From: a bacterium
Lineage (GTDB): Bacteria > Planctomycetota > Phycisphaerae > Phycisphaerales > UBA1924
Assembly (NCBI GenBank): GCA_002401225.1
Contig: NVSM01000006.1
Coordinates: 49,899 to 62,103, forward strand
Length of the DNA stretch: 12,205 bases
Reading direction: 5' to 3'
Positions 1 through 5,541 of this stretch are shown one piece after another; position 1 is the first letter of the stretch, and every line of letters starts with the position of its first letter. The notes beneath the pieces are model-generated. The model ran no database searches and had not been told where the DNA came from. It saw nothing but the letters and a program-made list of their open reading frames with translations. A program made the position numbers and the translations under genes.

Positions 1-72
1 GCCACCTCTCGGACTCAAACCGAGGACCTGCAGATTACAAATCAGCTGCTCTATCAACTGAGCTAAGGTGGC
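1..72 (-). tRNA. tRNA-Thr, anticodon TGT
   Basis: The reverse complement folds as a full cloverleaf: 7-bp acceptor stem (GCCACCT/AGGTGGC), 4-bp D stem (GCTC/GAGC), anticodon loop TTTGTAA, 5-nt variable loop and 5-bp T stem (CTCGG/CCGAG). The anticodon TGT reads ACA threonine codons. The acceptor stem ends exactly at base 1, so the discriminator base and any CCA lie outside the window. Two oddities are visible. The D loop has A instead of G at position 19 and the T loop has T instead of C at position 56 (TTTGAGT), which together replace the G19-C56 tertiary pair by A19-U56. The anticodon stem also carries a T29/T41 mismatch. It is the second gene of a tRNA-Val/tRNA-Thr pair. Confidence 0.95.
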
Positions 73-132
73 GTGATCAGATGTCGTTCAATCGACTGAT
101 TTCTCAGCTCAAATGAACACTTCGAAGAATAA

Positions 133-152
133 GCATCGGATAAATCCGATGC
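133..152 (-). other. Perfect hairpin in the tRNA-Val/tRNA-Thr spacer
   Basis: An 8-bp perfect inverted repeat (GCATCGGA / TCCGATGC) with a 4-nt TTTA loop on the minus strand lies between the two tRNA genes. It is followed by TTATTCTT, which is only a broken T tract. It could be a weak terminator or attenuator, or a processing landmark for the tRNA precursor. The sequence does not decide between these. Confidence 0.55.
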
Positions 153-166
153 CAAATCTCTCAAAA

Positions 167-240
167 TGGGCTATACAGGGCTCGAACCTGTGACCCCCAG
201 AATGTCATACTGGTGCGCTAGCCAACTGCGCCAATAGCCC
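167..240 (-). tRNA. tRNA-Val, anticodon GAC
   Basis: The reverse complement gives a complete 74-nt cloverleaf: acceptor GGGCTAT/ATAGCCC with discriminator A, D stem GCGC/GCGC, anticodon loop ATGACAT, T stem ACAGG/CCTGT with the standard TTCGAGC loop. T33 precedes GAC, so it decodes GUC and GUU valine codons. CCA is not encoded. The anticodon stem closes with a T31/T39 mismatch, and position 32 is A where a pyrimidine is usual, so A32 could pair with T38. It is the first gene of a two-tRNA unit and has its own promoter just upstream. Confidence 0.95.
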
Positions 241-251
241 AAAGCGGAAAG

Positions 252-280
252 ATTGTATCCGCCTCGCTCGAAAATGCAAA
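252..280 (-). promoter_or_regulatory. Sigma70-like promoter of the tRNA pair
   Basis: On the minus strand there is a -35-like TTTGCA (280-275, 4 of 6 consensus bases), a 17-nt spacer and a -10-like TACAAT (257-252, 5 of 6). The -10 ends 11 nt before the first base of tRNA-Val, so transcription would begin only a few bases ahead of the mature 5' end. The position and optimal spacer make this a convincing stable-RNA promoter. Start-site mapping is lacking. Confidence 0.6.
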
Positions 281-353
281 CTCAACACGCATAGGGAATG
301 ACAAATCTCACAATCATTCACCTTAACGCGTCCAGATTCGGGTTATCTCGCCG

Positions 354-1049
354 TTATTCACTCAGGATTATGATCTCTACCCGGCGTGATTCCTTCTTTG
401 TCCCCCTGGCATTCGAAGGTCCAAAGGCTGCGGAGTAGATCCGGTTGTTGTCAACACCCTTGCTCACAAGGTAAGTCTCGACCGAAATCGCACGAGCAGC
501 GCTGAGAAACTCGTTGGTGCCCCATTTTTTCTTGGTCTTGACGAGTTTGTCCGAATCGGTGTATCCCTCGATACGAACGGTGTTGCCGCTGTAGGTTGTA
601 TTGATGACCTGAGCAATCCCATCGAGCGTTGCCTTGGCTTGCTTGCGGAGTTGCTCAGACCCGGAGTTAAAGAGTACATCGCCAGGGACACGAACGACGA
701 TCGCGCCGCCATTGCGCATCCCGACCTGCACATCGGTAATCCCTTCAAACCCTGTCACCGGGCGAGCCTTTGCAGCAGCATCGGCAGCAGCCGCTGCTGA
801 TTTGGCATCGCTCAGATCAGTCTGAAGCCTTTGGATATCTGAACGAAGCTGATCGTTCTGTGATTGATACGCATTGTTGCCATCGTTTGATTGACGCGAG
901 GTCTCTTGCAGCCCTGCGATGCGTTCGCGGAGCTGGGTGTTCTCGTCAATCGCAGCGTCGTAGTCGCGTTGCGAGACGGTATTACACCCGCCCAGTACGG
1001 CTAAGCCCAAGCTGCCCAATGCGATCAGAAATAGTTTCGGCGTGTTCAT
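354..1049 (-). CDS. OmpA/MotB-family peptidoglycan-binding lipoprotein
   Basis: Predicted 231-residue envelope lipoprotein that would tether the outer membrane to peptidoglycan. Residues 1-22 form a lipoprotein signal peptide (K5, hydrophobic core, lipobox LGGC with C22 as the lipidated residue). Residues about 26-95 are polar and heptad-like, probably coiled coil, ending in an alanine-rich stretch. Residues about 115-231 are an OmpA C-terminal domain with VRIEGYTDSD, LSAARA and RRVEI motifs. D165 and R186 match the conserved peptidoglycan (diaminopimelate) ligands. The D-to-R spacing (21) resembles MotB (about 19) more than classical OmpA (about 15). I chose the ATG at 1049 because a strong Shine-Dalgarno lies 7 nt upstream and the signal peptide then starts properly. 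An in-frame start at 1085 adds 12 residues but has no ribosome site. It is last in the xseA-xseB-prepilin peptidase run, 108 nt after the peptidase. Pal-like or flagellar-motor-like roles cannot be separated from sequence. Confidence 0.88.
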   Translation of the reverse strand: MNTPKLFLIALGSLGLAVLGGCNTVSQRDYDAAIDENTQLRERIAGLQETSRQSNDGNNAYQSQNDQLRSDIQRLQTDLSDAKSAAAAADAAAKARPVTGFEGITDVQVGMRNGGAIVVRVPGDVLFNSGSEQLRKQAKATLDGIAQVINTTYSGNTVRIEGYTDSDKLVKTKKKWGTNEFLSAARAISVETYLVSKGVDNNRIYSAAFGPSNARGTKKESRRVEIIILSE

Positions 1050-1054
1050 CCATG

Positions 1055-1062
1055 CACCTCCC
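1055..1062 (-). promoter_or_regulatory. Ribosome binding site of the OmpA-like lipoprotein
   Basis: GGGAGGTG on the minus strand is a near-perfect anti-16S match. Its GGAGG core sits 7 nt before the ATG at 1049, which fixes that start rather than the upstream in-frame ATG at 1085. A second ATG at 1053 overlaps the spacer but is out of frame. Confidence 0.75.
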
Positions 1063-1157
1063 GGTATTGTGTCGTTCTCGTTCATCTACAGTCTATCCGG
1101 TTCCACCACCGGCGTGGGCAACGCGCCCAACAGAATCAGTCATCCCACCAACCATCC

Positions 1158-2603
1158 CTATGGCAAGTTCAATGGGCTGACCATCCCAAAGATCCGTCCA
1201 AGCCCCATCTCAATGACAGGCTTGCCCAAAATCATCATCATCGTTGCGACCGCCAAGAACGGCCCATAGGGCATCGCTCGGCTGAGCTTGCCGCTAAATA
1301 CTTGTGCGACAATCGCATACGCAACGCCAACAAAAGCGGCCAAGAAGAACGCGATCGTCGGATCGATCCACCCAAGGCAAGCCCCCACCGCTGCCATCAT
1401 GTGGACATCGCCCAACCCCATCGCTTCTTTGCCAAAGGCCAACGATCCACCAATCCGCACCGCCCAGACAACCCCGCCAGCGATCAAATACCCCATAAGC
1501 ACCGCGCCGAGCACGACAAGCCAGATGGGGGCATTGGCTGGGGCGATGAGCTGTCCGGTCCCCGGAATCTCGGTCCATTGACCATATTTCTGCGTAACAA
1601 GCCACATCGACAACCACCCGCCGCCAAGCCCGCAAAGCACAGGCATACAGAGGAACGCGAGTTCGCGGATCATCTCTCGGCGTGCGTGTGGATACATCAG
1701 CCAATCTTCGATTGATGACTCAGGTTGTTTGGCAGGTTCTGTTTCTGCTTGTTCGATTTTTTCGGTGCCTGCTTCTGATTCTTCAGAAGTATTCGTATCT
1801 GGTTCTAATGTGTGATTTGATTCGTACCATTCATCAAAGTCGGCAAAGCTTCGTGTGAGCCATCCGAACTTAAGGAACAAGTTCGAGAGGATCAACCCCA
1901 CACATCCGCCGATCCCGATCCCAATAAATCGCCACCCAGCAAGCCCGCCGGTCGCGATTGTCCAGACCTCGCCGGGGGCGGTGATCCATTTCATACGAGC
2001 ATTGGGCACCGCCCAAACGCCTTCGAGCCCTACAGGCATCATCGCCGGGTTGCCGAACTTGGTATGAAACCAAACCGCGTGCCCGGTATGGAGCACCAAG
2101 GCCACACCCGCAGGCACCCATGTAAGCACAAGAGGTATGGTCGATGTCCGCGCATCAATAATGGTCATCGAGACCATACTCCCGACAAGCACCAACAGCA
2201 CCACCAAGGCAGGCCAAGTCATCGCTGGGCCGTTGGCTGCCCATTCTGGAGCGATTCGCCCAAGTCCAAACATCGCATCATCGGGCACGATGTACCAGAG
2301 GGCAAAAATCCCTCCAAACAACACCGCAACAATGGTTTCGACAATCGGATATTCGGCAGAGATTTTACACTTACAGAATCGGCATTTGCCACGAAGAATA
2401 ATCCAGCCGAAGATTGGAATGTTTTCTCTCCAGGTCAGTTTATGGTCGCACTTTGGACAGCGAGAGGTCGGCGTGACGACATCAAGCCCGAGGGGCATCC
2501 GATAGACGAGCACATTGGTCAGCGATCCGATGCACGCACCGACAGCCGTCACAAAGAGCAGAATCGTCAGCGAGGGCATCATGTAAATAAACCAGTCGGG
2601 CAT
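1158..2603 (-). CDS. Prepilin peptidase (A24 family) with a large internal insertion
   Basis: Membrane aspartic protease that cleaves (and may methylate) type IV pilin or pseudopilin leader peptides at the inner membrane. The N-terminal domain (about 15-105) shows GSLTNVLVYRMP, a CxxC pair at C49/C52 and another at C74/C77 (zinc-binding type) and the YPIVE motif. The catalytic aspartates are D150 (IIDARTSTIP) and D399 (GLGDVH), followed by MPYGPFL. The family's GxGDxK reads GxGDxH here. At 481 residues it is much longer than the usual 250-290. The aspartates are about 249 residues apart against 64 in PilD/TcpJ, because of an insertion (about 175-385) with extra hydrophobic segments and a Glu/Thr-rich linker near residues 250-300. 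The start at 2603 has no clear Shine-Dalgarno, and M8 or M9 are alternatives. It lies 53 nt after xseB. No pilin or pilus assembly gene is in the window, so its substrates are unknown. Confidence 0.9.
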   Translation of the reverse strand: MPDWFIYMMPSLTILLFVTAVGACIGSLTNVLVYRMPLGLDVVTPTSRCPKCDHKLTWRENIPIFGWIILRGKCRFCKCKISAEYPIVETIVAVLFGGIFALWYIVPDDAMFGLGRIAPEWAANGPAMTWPALVVLLVLVGSMVSMTIIDARTSTIPLVLTWVPAGVALVLHTGHAVWFHTKFGNPAMMPVGLEGVWAVPNARMKWITAPGEVWTIATGGLAGWRFIGIGIGGCVGLILSNLFLKFGWLTRSFADFDEWYESNHTLEPDTNTSEESEAGTEKIEQAETEPAKQPESSIEDWLMYPHARREMIRELAFLCMPVLCGLGGGWLSMWLVTQKYGQWTEIPGTGQLIAPANAPIWLVVLGAVLMGYLIAGGVVWAVRIGGSLAFGKEAMGLGDVHMMAAVGACLGWIDPTIAFFLAAFVGVAYAIVAQVFSGKLSRAMPYGPFLAVATMMMILGKPVIEMGLGRIFGMVSPLNLP

Positions 2604-2656
2604 CGGCTATTCATCGGCCGATTGGATCAAATCGCTGGATATCTCTTTATGCAGAA

Positions 2657-2899
2657 TCATTCTGATTCGTCATCGAGTGAATCGGCATTGAGCTCAATAA
2701 TCCGCTGCTCTGCCCGATCGAGGATCCCCCGCGCCCGTTTCACGAGCCCGATGCCCTCTTCGTACCCTTTGATCGATTCTTCAAGCCCGATTTCGCCGGA
2801 TTCAATCCGATCGACGATGGTTTCAAGCTGATCGATTAACTCTTCGTACCGGAGTTCTTCTGGAGCCGTTTTTTTAGATTTGGTTGTTTTCTTAGCCAC
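2657..2899 (-). CDS. xseB: Exonuclease VII small subunit
   Basis: 80-residue XseB, the small helical subunit that binds several copies to each XseA in exonuclease VII, a cytoplasmic metal-independent nuclease degrading single-stranded DNA from both ends. After a lysine/threonine-rich leader (1-13) comes the family signature: YEELIDQLETIVDRIESGE, then LEESIKGYEEGI, then RILDRAEQRI-like residues. The length is normal for the family. The start is GTG at 2899, the only in-frame candidate before the conserved helix; its ribosome site is weak, so translation may depend on coupling with xseA, which ends 20 nt upstream. The gene is complete. Confidence 0.96.
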   Translation of the reverse strand: MAKKTTKSKKTAPEELRYEELIDQLETIVDRIESGEIGLEESIKGYEEGIGLVKRARGILDRAEQRIIELNADSLDDESE

Positions 2900-2919
2900 G
2901 ATGGAGGATACGCCTTTCG

Positions 2920-4479
2920 TTAGAAGAGTTCTTGCTGGTTGGGGTTTGGTTTCTTGTTGGCTTTGGATCGCCGCTTGGGCGTTTGGCGTTGATTTGGCAA
3001 GAGCCGAGGATCGGATTTGGCTGCCGAACCCCCTTCAACCTGCGATTGCACCTTGCCATCTGCAAAGGTCGTTACGATGGTCTCGCCTGGCTTTGCATCA
3101 CTCACCGATCGCACCAGCGACCCGTCAGGCTTGGCGGTCACACTAAACCCACGAGCCAAGACCTGTGCTGGGCCGATTGCGTGAAGCTCGCGCGAGACCG
3201 AACCGAGCTCGTCGCGCTTATGCTCGATCGCTCGATTGATGACCCGCCCGAGGCGTTGATGGAGCATATCGAGGTGCTCTTCGCGCCGAGCATGGACGGC
3301 TGCGGGTTGATGACGGGCGAGTTTGATCGCGATTCGATCAAGCTGTGATCGAGAATCTGCAATTGTCGATTTGAGCGTGCCCATCAACCGATCGGCACTC
3401 GCTGATAAACGATCGCGGTGAATCTCAATAATCACCCGTGGGTCAGACATTGATCGCGATGCCACGATCGCATCGAGCCTTTGCTGTTCGTAGCGAAGCT
3501 CGGATCGCACCGTCCGATCGAGCCGACTCAGCACCGATGCGAGTTGTTCACGCAATGCTTCACGATCGGGAGCCAATCGCATAGCTGCCTGCGTTGGTGT
3601 TGCGCACCGTTCATCTGCGACGAGTTCGGCAATCGTTGTATCCGTCTCATGCCCGATGGCCGCGACGATTGGCAATGCAGAATCATGGATCGCCTGTGCA
3701 ACTTCGAGTTCGTTGAATGCCCAGAGGTCTTCGAGCGACCCGCCGCCACGGGTAAGCAGGATCGCGTCAATGCCCAATTTTTCTGCATGCACATTGAGCT
3801 TATTAATCGCGATGGCGATCTGCCCTTTGGCCGAATCGCCCTGCACACGCACATCAACAATCAGCAGTTCGATACTCGGACACCGCTTGCCCATCGTGTC
3901 GATGACATCAGCGACCGCTGCCCCGTCCTTGCTCGTCACCACTGCGATTTTACGCGGGAAGCTTGGCAACGCTTGCTTGGTTGCCGGATCGAACCAACCG
4001 AGCTCCCGAAGCTCTTCGCAGCGTTGTTTGTACTGGCGTTCGAGATCGCCCTCGCCAACAGGGGTCATCGAGGTGATGATCAGGCTAATGCGGCCGCTCG
4101 GTGCGTAAAACTCGATGCGCCCTTTGGCGATCACCGAATCGCCATGCGTTGGGGTGTAGCTCATCCGCCGAGCGGTTGAGGCGAAGACGACCGCACCAAT
4201 GACGGCGTGTTCGTCCTTAAGCGAAAAGTAATAGTGCGTCCGATGCGAGAGCGAACTGACCTCGCCGATGACCGCGAACCGATCTGACAAGCCTGCTTTG
4301 ATCGCGTGATCGATCCGCGTTGCCAACTGTGACACGGTGATAGCATTGTCTTTCGCCAAAACCGACACAAGGGACTTGTCGTCCCGAGCGCCGGCTCTCT
4401 CTACTGAGTGCTTGCTCTTCATTCGATCGGGATTGAAAGGGAGTCGGCCGGTCATATCAATACGATACGACCCCTTCAC
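2920..4479 (-). CDS. xseA: Exonuclease VII large subunit
   Basis: 519-residue XseA, catalytic subunit of exonuclease VII (single-stranded DNA degradation in mismatch repair and damage processing; cytoplasmic). An OB-fold DNA-binding domain covers about 46-140 (ITVSQL, GEVSSL, YYFSLKDE). The catalytic domain shows SFPRKIAVVTSKDGAAVADV (173-192), RGGGSLEDLWAFNE (244-257), GHETD (276-280) and DERCATPTQAA (289-299), all family hallmarks. Residues about 305-450 are a long charged helical region, and the tail after 490 is Lys/Pro/Asn/Gln-rich. Relative to E. coli XseA there are roughly 38 extra N-terminal residues. The GTG at 4479 has a GGGTGA site 7 nt upstream and is my choice; in-frame ATGs at 4455 and 4422 lack good sites. 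It begins 30 nt after an exported-protein gene and is followed by xseB after 20 nt. Confidence 0.97.
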   Translation of the reverse strand: MKGSYRIDMTGRLPFNPDRMKSKHSVERAGARDDKSLVSVLAKDNAITVSQLATRIDHAIKAGLSDRFAVIGEVSSLSHRTHYYFSLKDEHAVIGAVVFASTARRMSYTPTHGDSVIAKGRIEFYAPSGRISLIITSMTPVGEGDLERQYKQRCEELRELGWFDPATKQALPSFPRKIAVVTSKDGAAVADVIDTMGKRCPSIELLIVDVRVQGDSAKGQIAIAINKLNVHAEKLGIDAILLTRGGGSLEDLWAFNELEVAQAIHDSALPIVAAIGHETDTTIAELVADERCATPTQAAMRLAPDREALREQLASVLSRLDRTVRSELRYEQQRLDAIVASRSMSDPRVIIEIHRDRLSASADRLMGTLKSTIADSRSQLDRIAIKLARHQPAAVHARREEHLDMLHQRLGRVINRAIEHKRDELGSVSRELHAIGPAQVLARGFSVTAKPDGSLVRSVSDAKPGETIVTTFADGKVQSQVEGGSAAKSDPRLLPNQRQTPKRRSKANKKPNPNQQELF

Positions 4480-4509
4480 CCATTCGTCACCCGCTGCAAG
4501 CGATTGACT

Positions 4510-5316
4510 TTAGTTATCGATGGCTACTTTGGTACTTTGGGCTTGCTCATCGTTCTTTTTCTCGACACGGGCGACTACATCAGAGGCCACATTGTGAGGC
4601 ATTGAGATGCGAATAGGCTCATCGCCCGAAAGCATCGCAGCGATGCCGGACATGTTTTCCTGATCGTTCGCCTTGACCTGCTCGCGTGATTTCACACGAG
4701 GAATATCGGCTGGACGCTCGAATACGGCTGCGGGCTTGGGAAGCGTATTGGCCCTAGCCTGTGCTTCACCCTGAGCGTTTGGATTGGTGTAGACGCGTAC
4801 GCCGAAGAATCCGTTGTCGCGGAGCCAGTTATGCCGGGCCTGCTCAAGCTTGCTGAACAGTTCTTTGGTGCGATCGATGTACTGACGCCCGTGCTGGGTG
4901 CGGTCGGTATCAAGAGTCGTCCCACGGAAGAGCATCTGTGCGGTTGCATCAGTCGCGGCGGGCAATCGCTGGAACGGATCGATCGCGAAGACGCCATCGA
5001 AGAGTTGGACATAGATCAATGCTGGGGCATCTTGGCCGCCGAGCTTTTCACGATCGGAGCTTGCCCATGCGATCGAGCCGTCGGCGTTTGATACCGCGAT
5101 GACATTGCCTCGGGTTTGGTTCGAGAAACGAACCTGCCCGCGACGGGTGTCGCTGGTGTTGATCATGCCCGCATGAATTTCGATAATCTCAGGCGAGCGT
5201 ACCTGATCTTTGGCTGTATTGTTTGTCGCGTGAACTGGTCCCAGCGTAGCGAGTGTCATTGCACCGATTGTTGTGGTTAACAGTGCTGTTGAACTGACAA
5301 CTGTAAATAACATCAT
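4510..5316 (-). CDS. Exported protein of unknown function
   Basis: I do not recognise a family. The 268-residue protein starts with a hydrophobic stretch (about 3-26) ending in GPVHA, a plausible signal-peptidase site after A30, so it is probably exported. Residues 42-115 look beta-rich (EIIEIHAG, RGQVRFSNQTRGNVIAVSNADGSIAWASS, ALIYVQLFDG). Residues 140-175 look helical (RQYIDRTKELFSKLEQARHNW). The rest is polar and low in hydrophobic residues, with no cysteine anywhere. The ATG at 5316 is chosen for its GGAG site 7 nt upstream. A GTG at 5346 would add a basic n-region (K5, R8) but has no ribosome site. It is the first gene after the 225-nt gap and leads into xseA 30 nt later, so it is probably first in that operon. 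A link to DNA repair is not implied. Confidence 0.72.
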   Translation of the reverse strand: MMLFTVVSSTALLTTTIGAMTLATLGPVHATNNTAKDQVRSPEIIEIHAGMINTSDTRRGQVRFSNQTRGNVIAVSNADGSIAWASSDREKLGGQDAPALIYVQLFDGVFAIDPFQRLPAATDATAQMLFRGTTLDTDRTQHGRQYIDRTKELFSKLEQARHNWLRDNGFFGVRVYTNPNAQGEAQARANTLPKPAAVFERPADIPRVKSREQVKANDQENMSGIAAMLSGDEPIRISMPHNVASDVVARVEKKNDEQAQSTKVAIDN

Positions 5317-5323
5317 TTCGGTT

Positions 5324-5327
5324 CTCC
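5324..5327 (-). promoter_or_regulatory. Ribosome binding site of the exported protein
   Basis: GGAG on the minus strand, 7 nt before tandem ATG codons at 5316 and 5313. It favours the 268-residue form over the longer GTG start at 5346. Confidence 0.5.
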
Positions 5328-5391
5328 ATTCTTTGGTTGTTGTCACGCAGATGGGTTCAAACCGGATTGGTTAAAAACCTACAGCGTGTGC

Positions 5392-5420
5392 CCTGCGTCA
5401 ATGCAGGACTTGAATCAAGT
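5392..5420 (-). promoter_or_regulatory. Two adjacent inverted repeats in the leader of the exported-protein gene
   Basis: Bases 5408-5420 are a 6-bp dyad around one central base (ACTTGA-A-TCAAGT on the plus strand). It directly abuts a second inverted repeat at 5392-5407 with 5-bp arms (CCTGC / GCAGG) and a 6-nt loop. They lie about 75-105 nt before the ATG at 5316 and downstream of the candidate promoter. They could be a repressor operator or leader hairpins. No T tract follows closely, so a simple terminator is unlikely. Confidence 0.35.
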
Positions 5421-5479
5421 ATGTACGAAAACCGCAGATTCACCAGTTCGATGACCGATCGATCGTGAGAATCGTTCTG

Positions 5480-5509
5480 GTTATACCGATTAAGTTATTC
5501 AATGGGCAA
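5480..5509 (-). promoter_or_regulatory. Candidate sigma70-like promoter for the exported protein/xseAB operon
   Basis: On the minus strand, TTGCCC (5509-5504, 4 of 6 to the -35 consensus), an 18-nt spacer and TATAAC (5485-5480, 5 of 6 to the -10 consensus). It sits in the longest gene-free gap inside the protein-coding part of the window. A start near 5473 would leave a leader of about 155 nt containing the two inverted repeats. Confidence 0.4.
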
Positions 5510-5541
5510 CTCGCAGAATGTACGAACGATACTCTCGGACC

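Noticed and set aside
167..240. Reading the second tRNA as tRNA-Met because CAT occurs in the anticodon loop
   Set aside because: With T33 in place the anticodon is GAC; CAT would be shifted by two positions and would not be preceded by U33.
296..319. Inverted repeat GAATGA/TCATTC as a terminator after the OmpA-like gene
   Set aside because: Only 6 bp with a 12-nt loop, few G-C pairs and no T tract on the minus strand.
1050..1085. Longer start of the OmpA-like protein at the ATG at 1085
   Set aside because: It adds 12 polar residues before a proper lipoprotein signal peptide and has no ribosome site, while GGGAGGTG precedes the ATG at 1049.
2064..2831. 255-residue open frame on the plus strand
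   Set aside because: It lies antisense to the prepilin peptidase and xseB, has low-complexity Arg/His/Ser-rich composition and no family motif. Long antisense frames are expected in such coding sequence.
3481..4179. 232-residue open frame on the plus strand
   Set aside because: Entirely antisense to the conserved catalytic part of xseA, whose protein motifs are unambiguous; its Cys/Arg/His-rich composition is that of a shadow frame.
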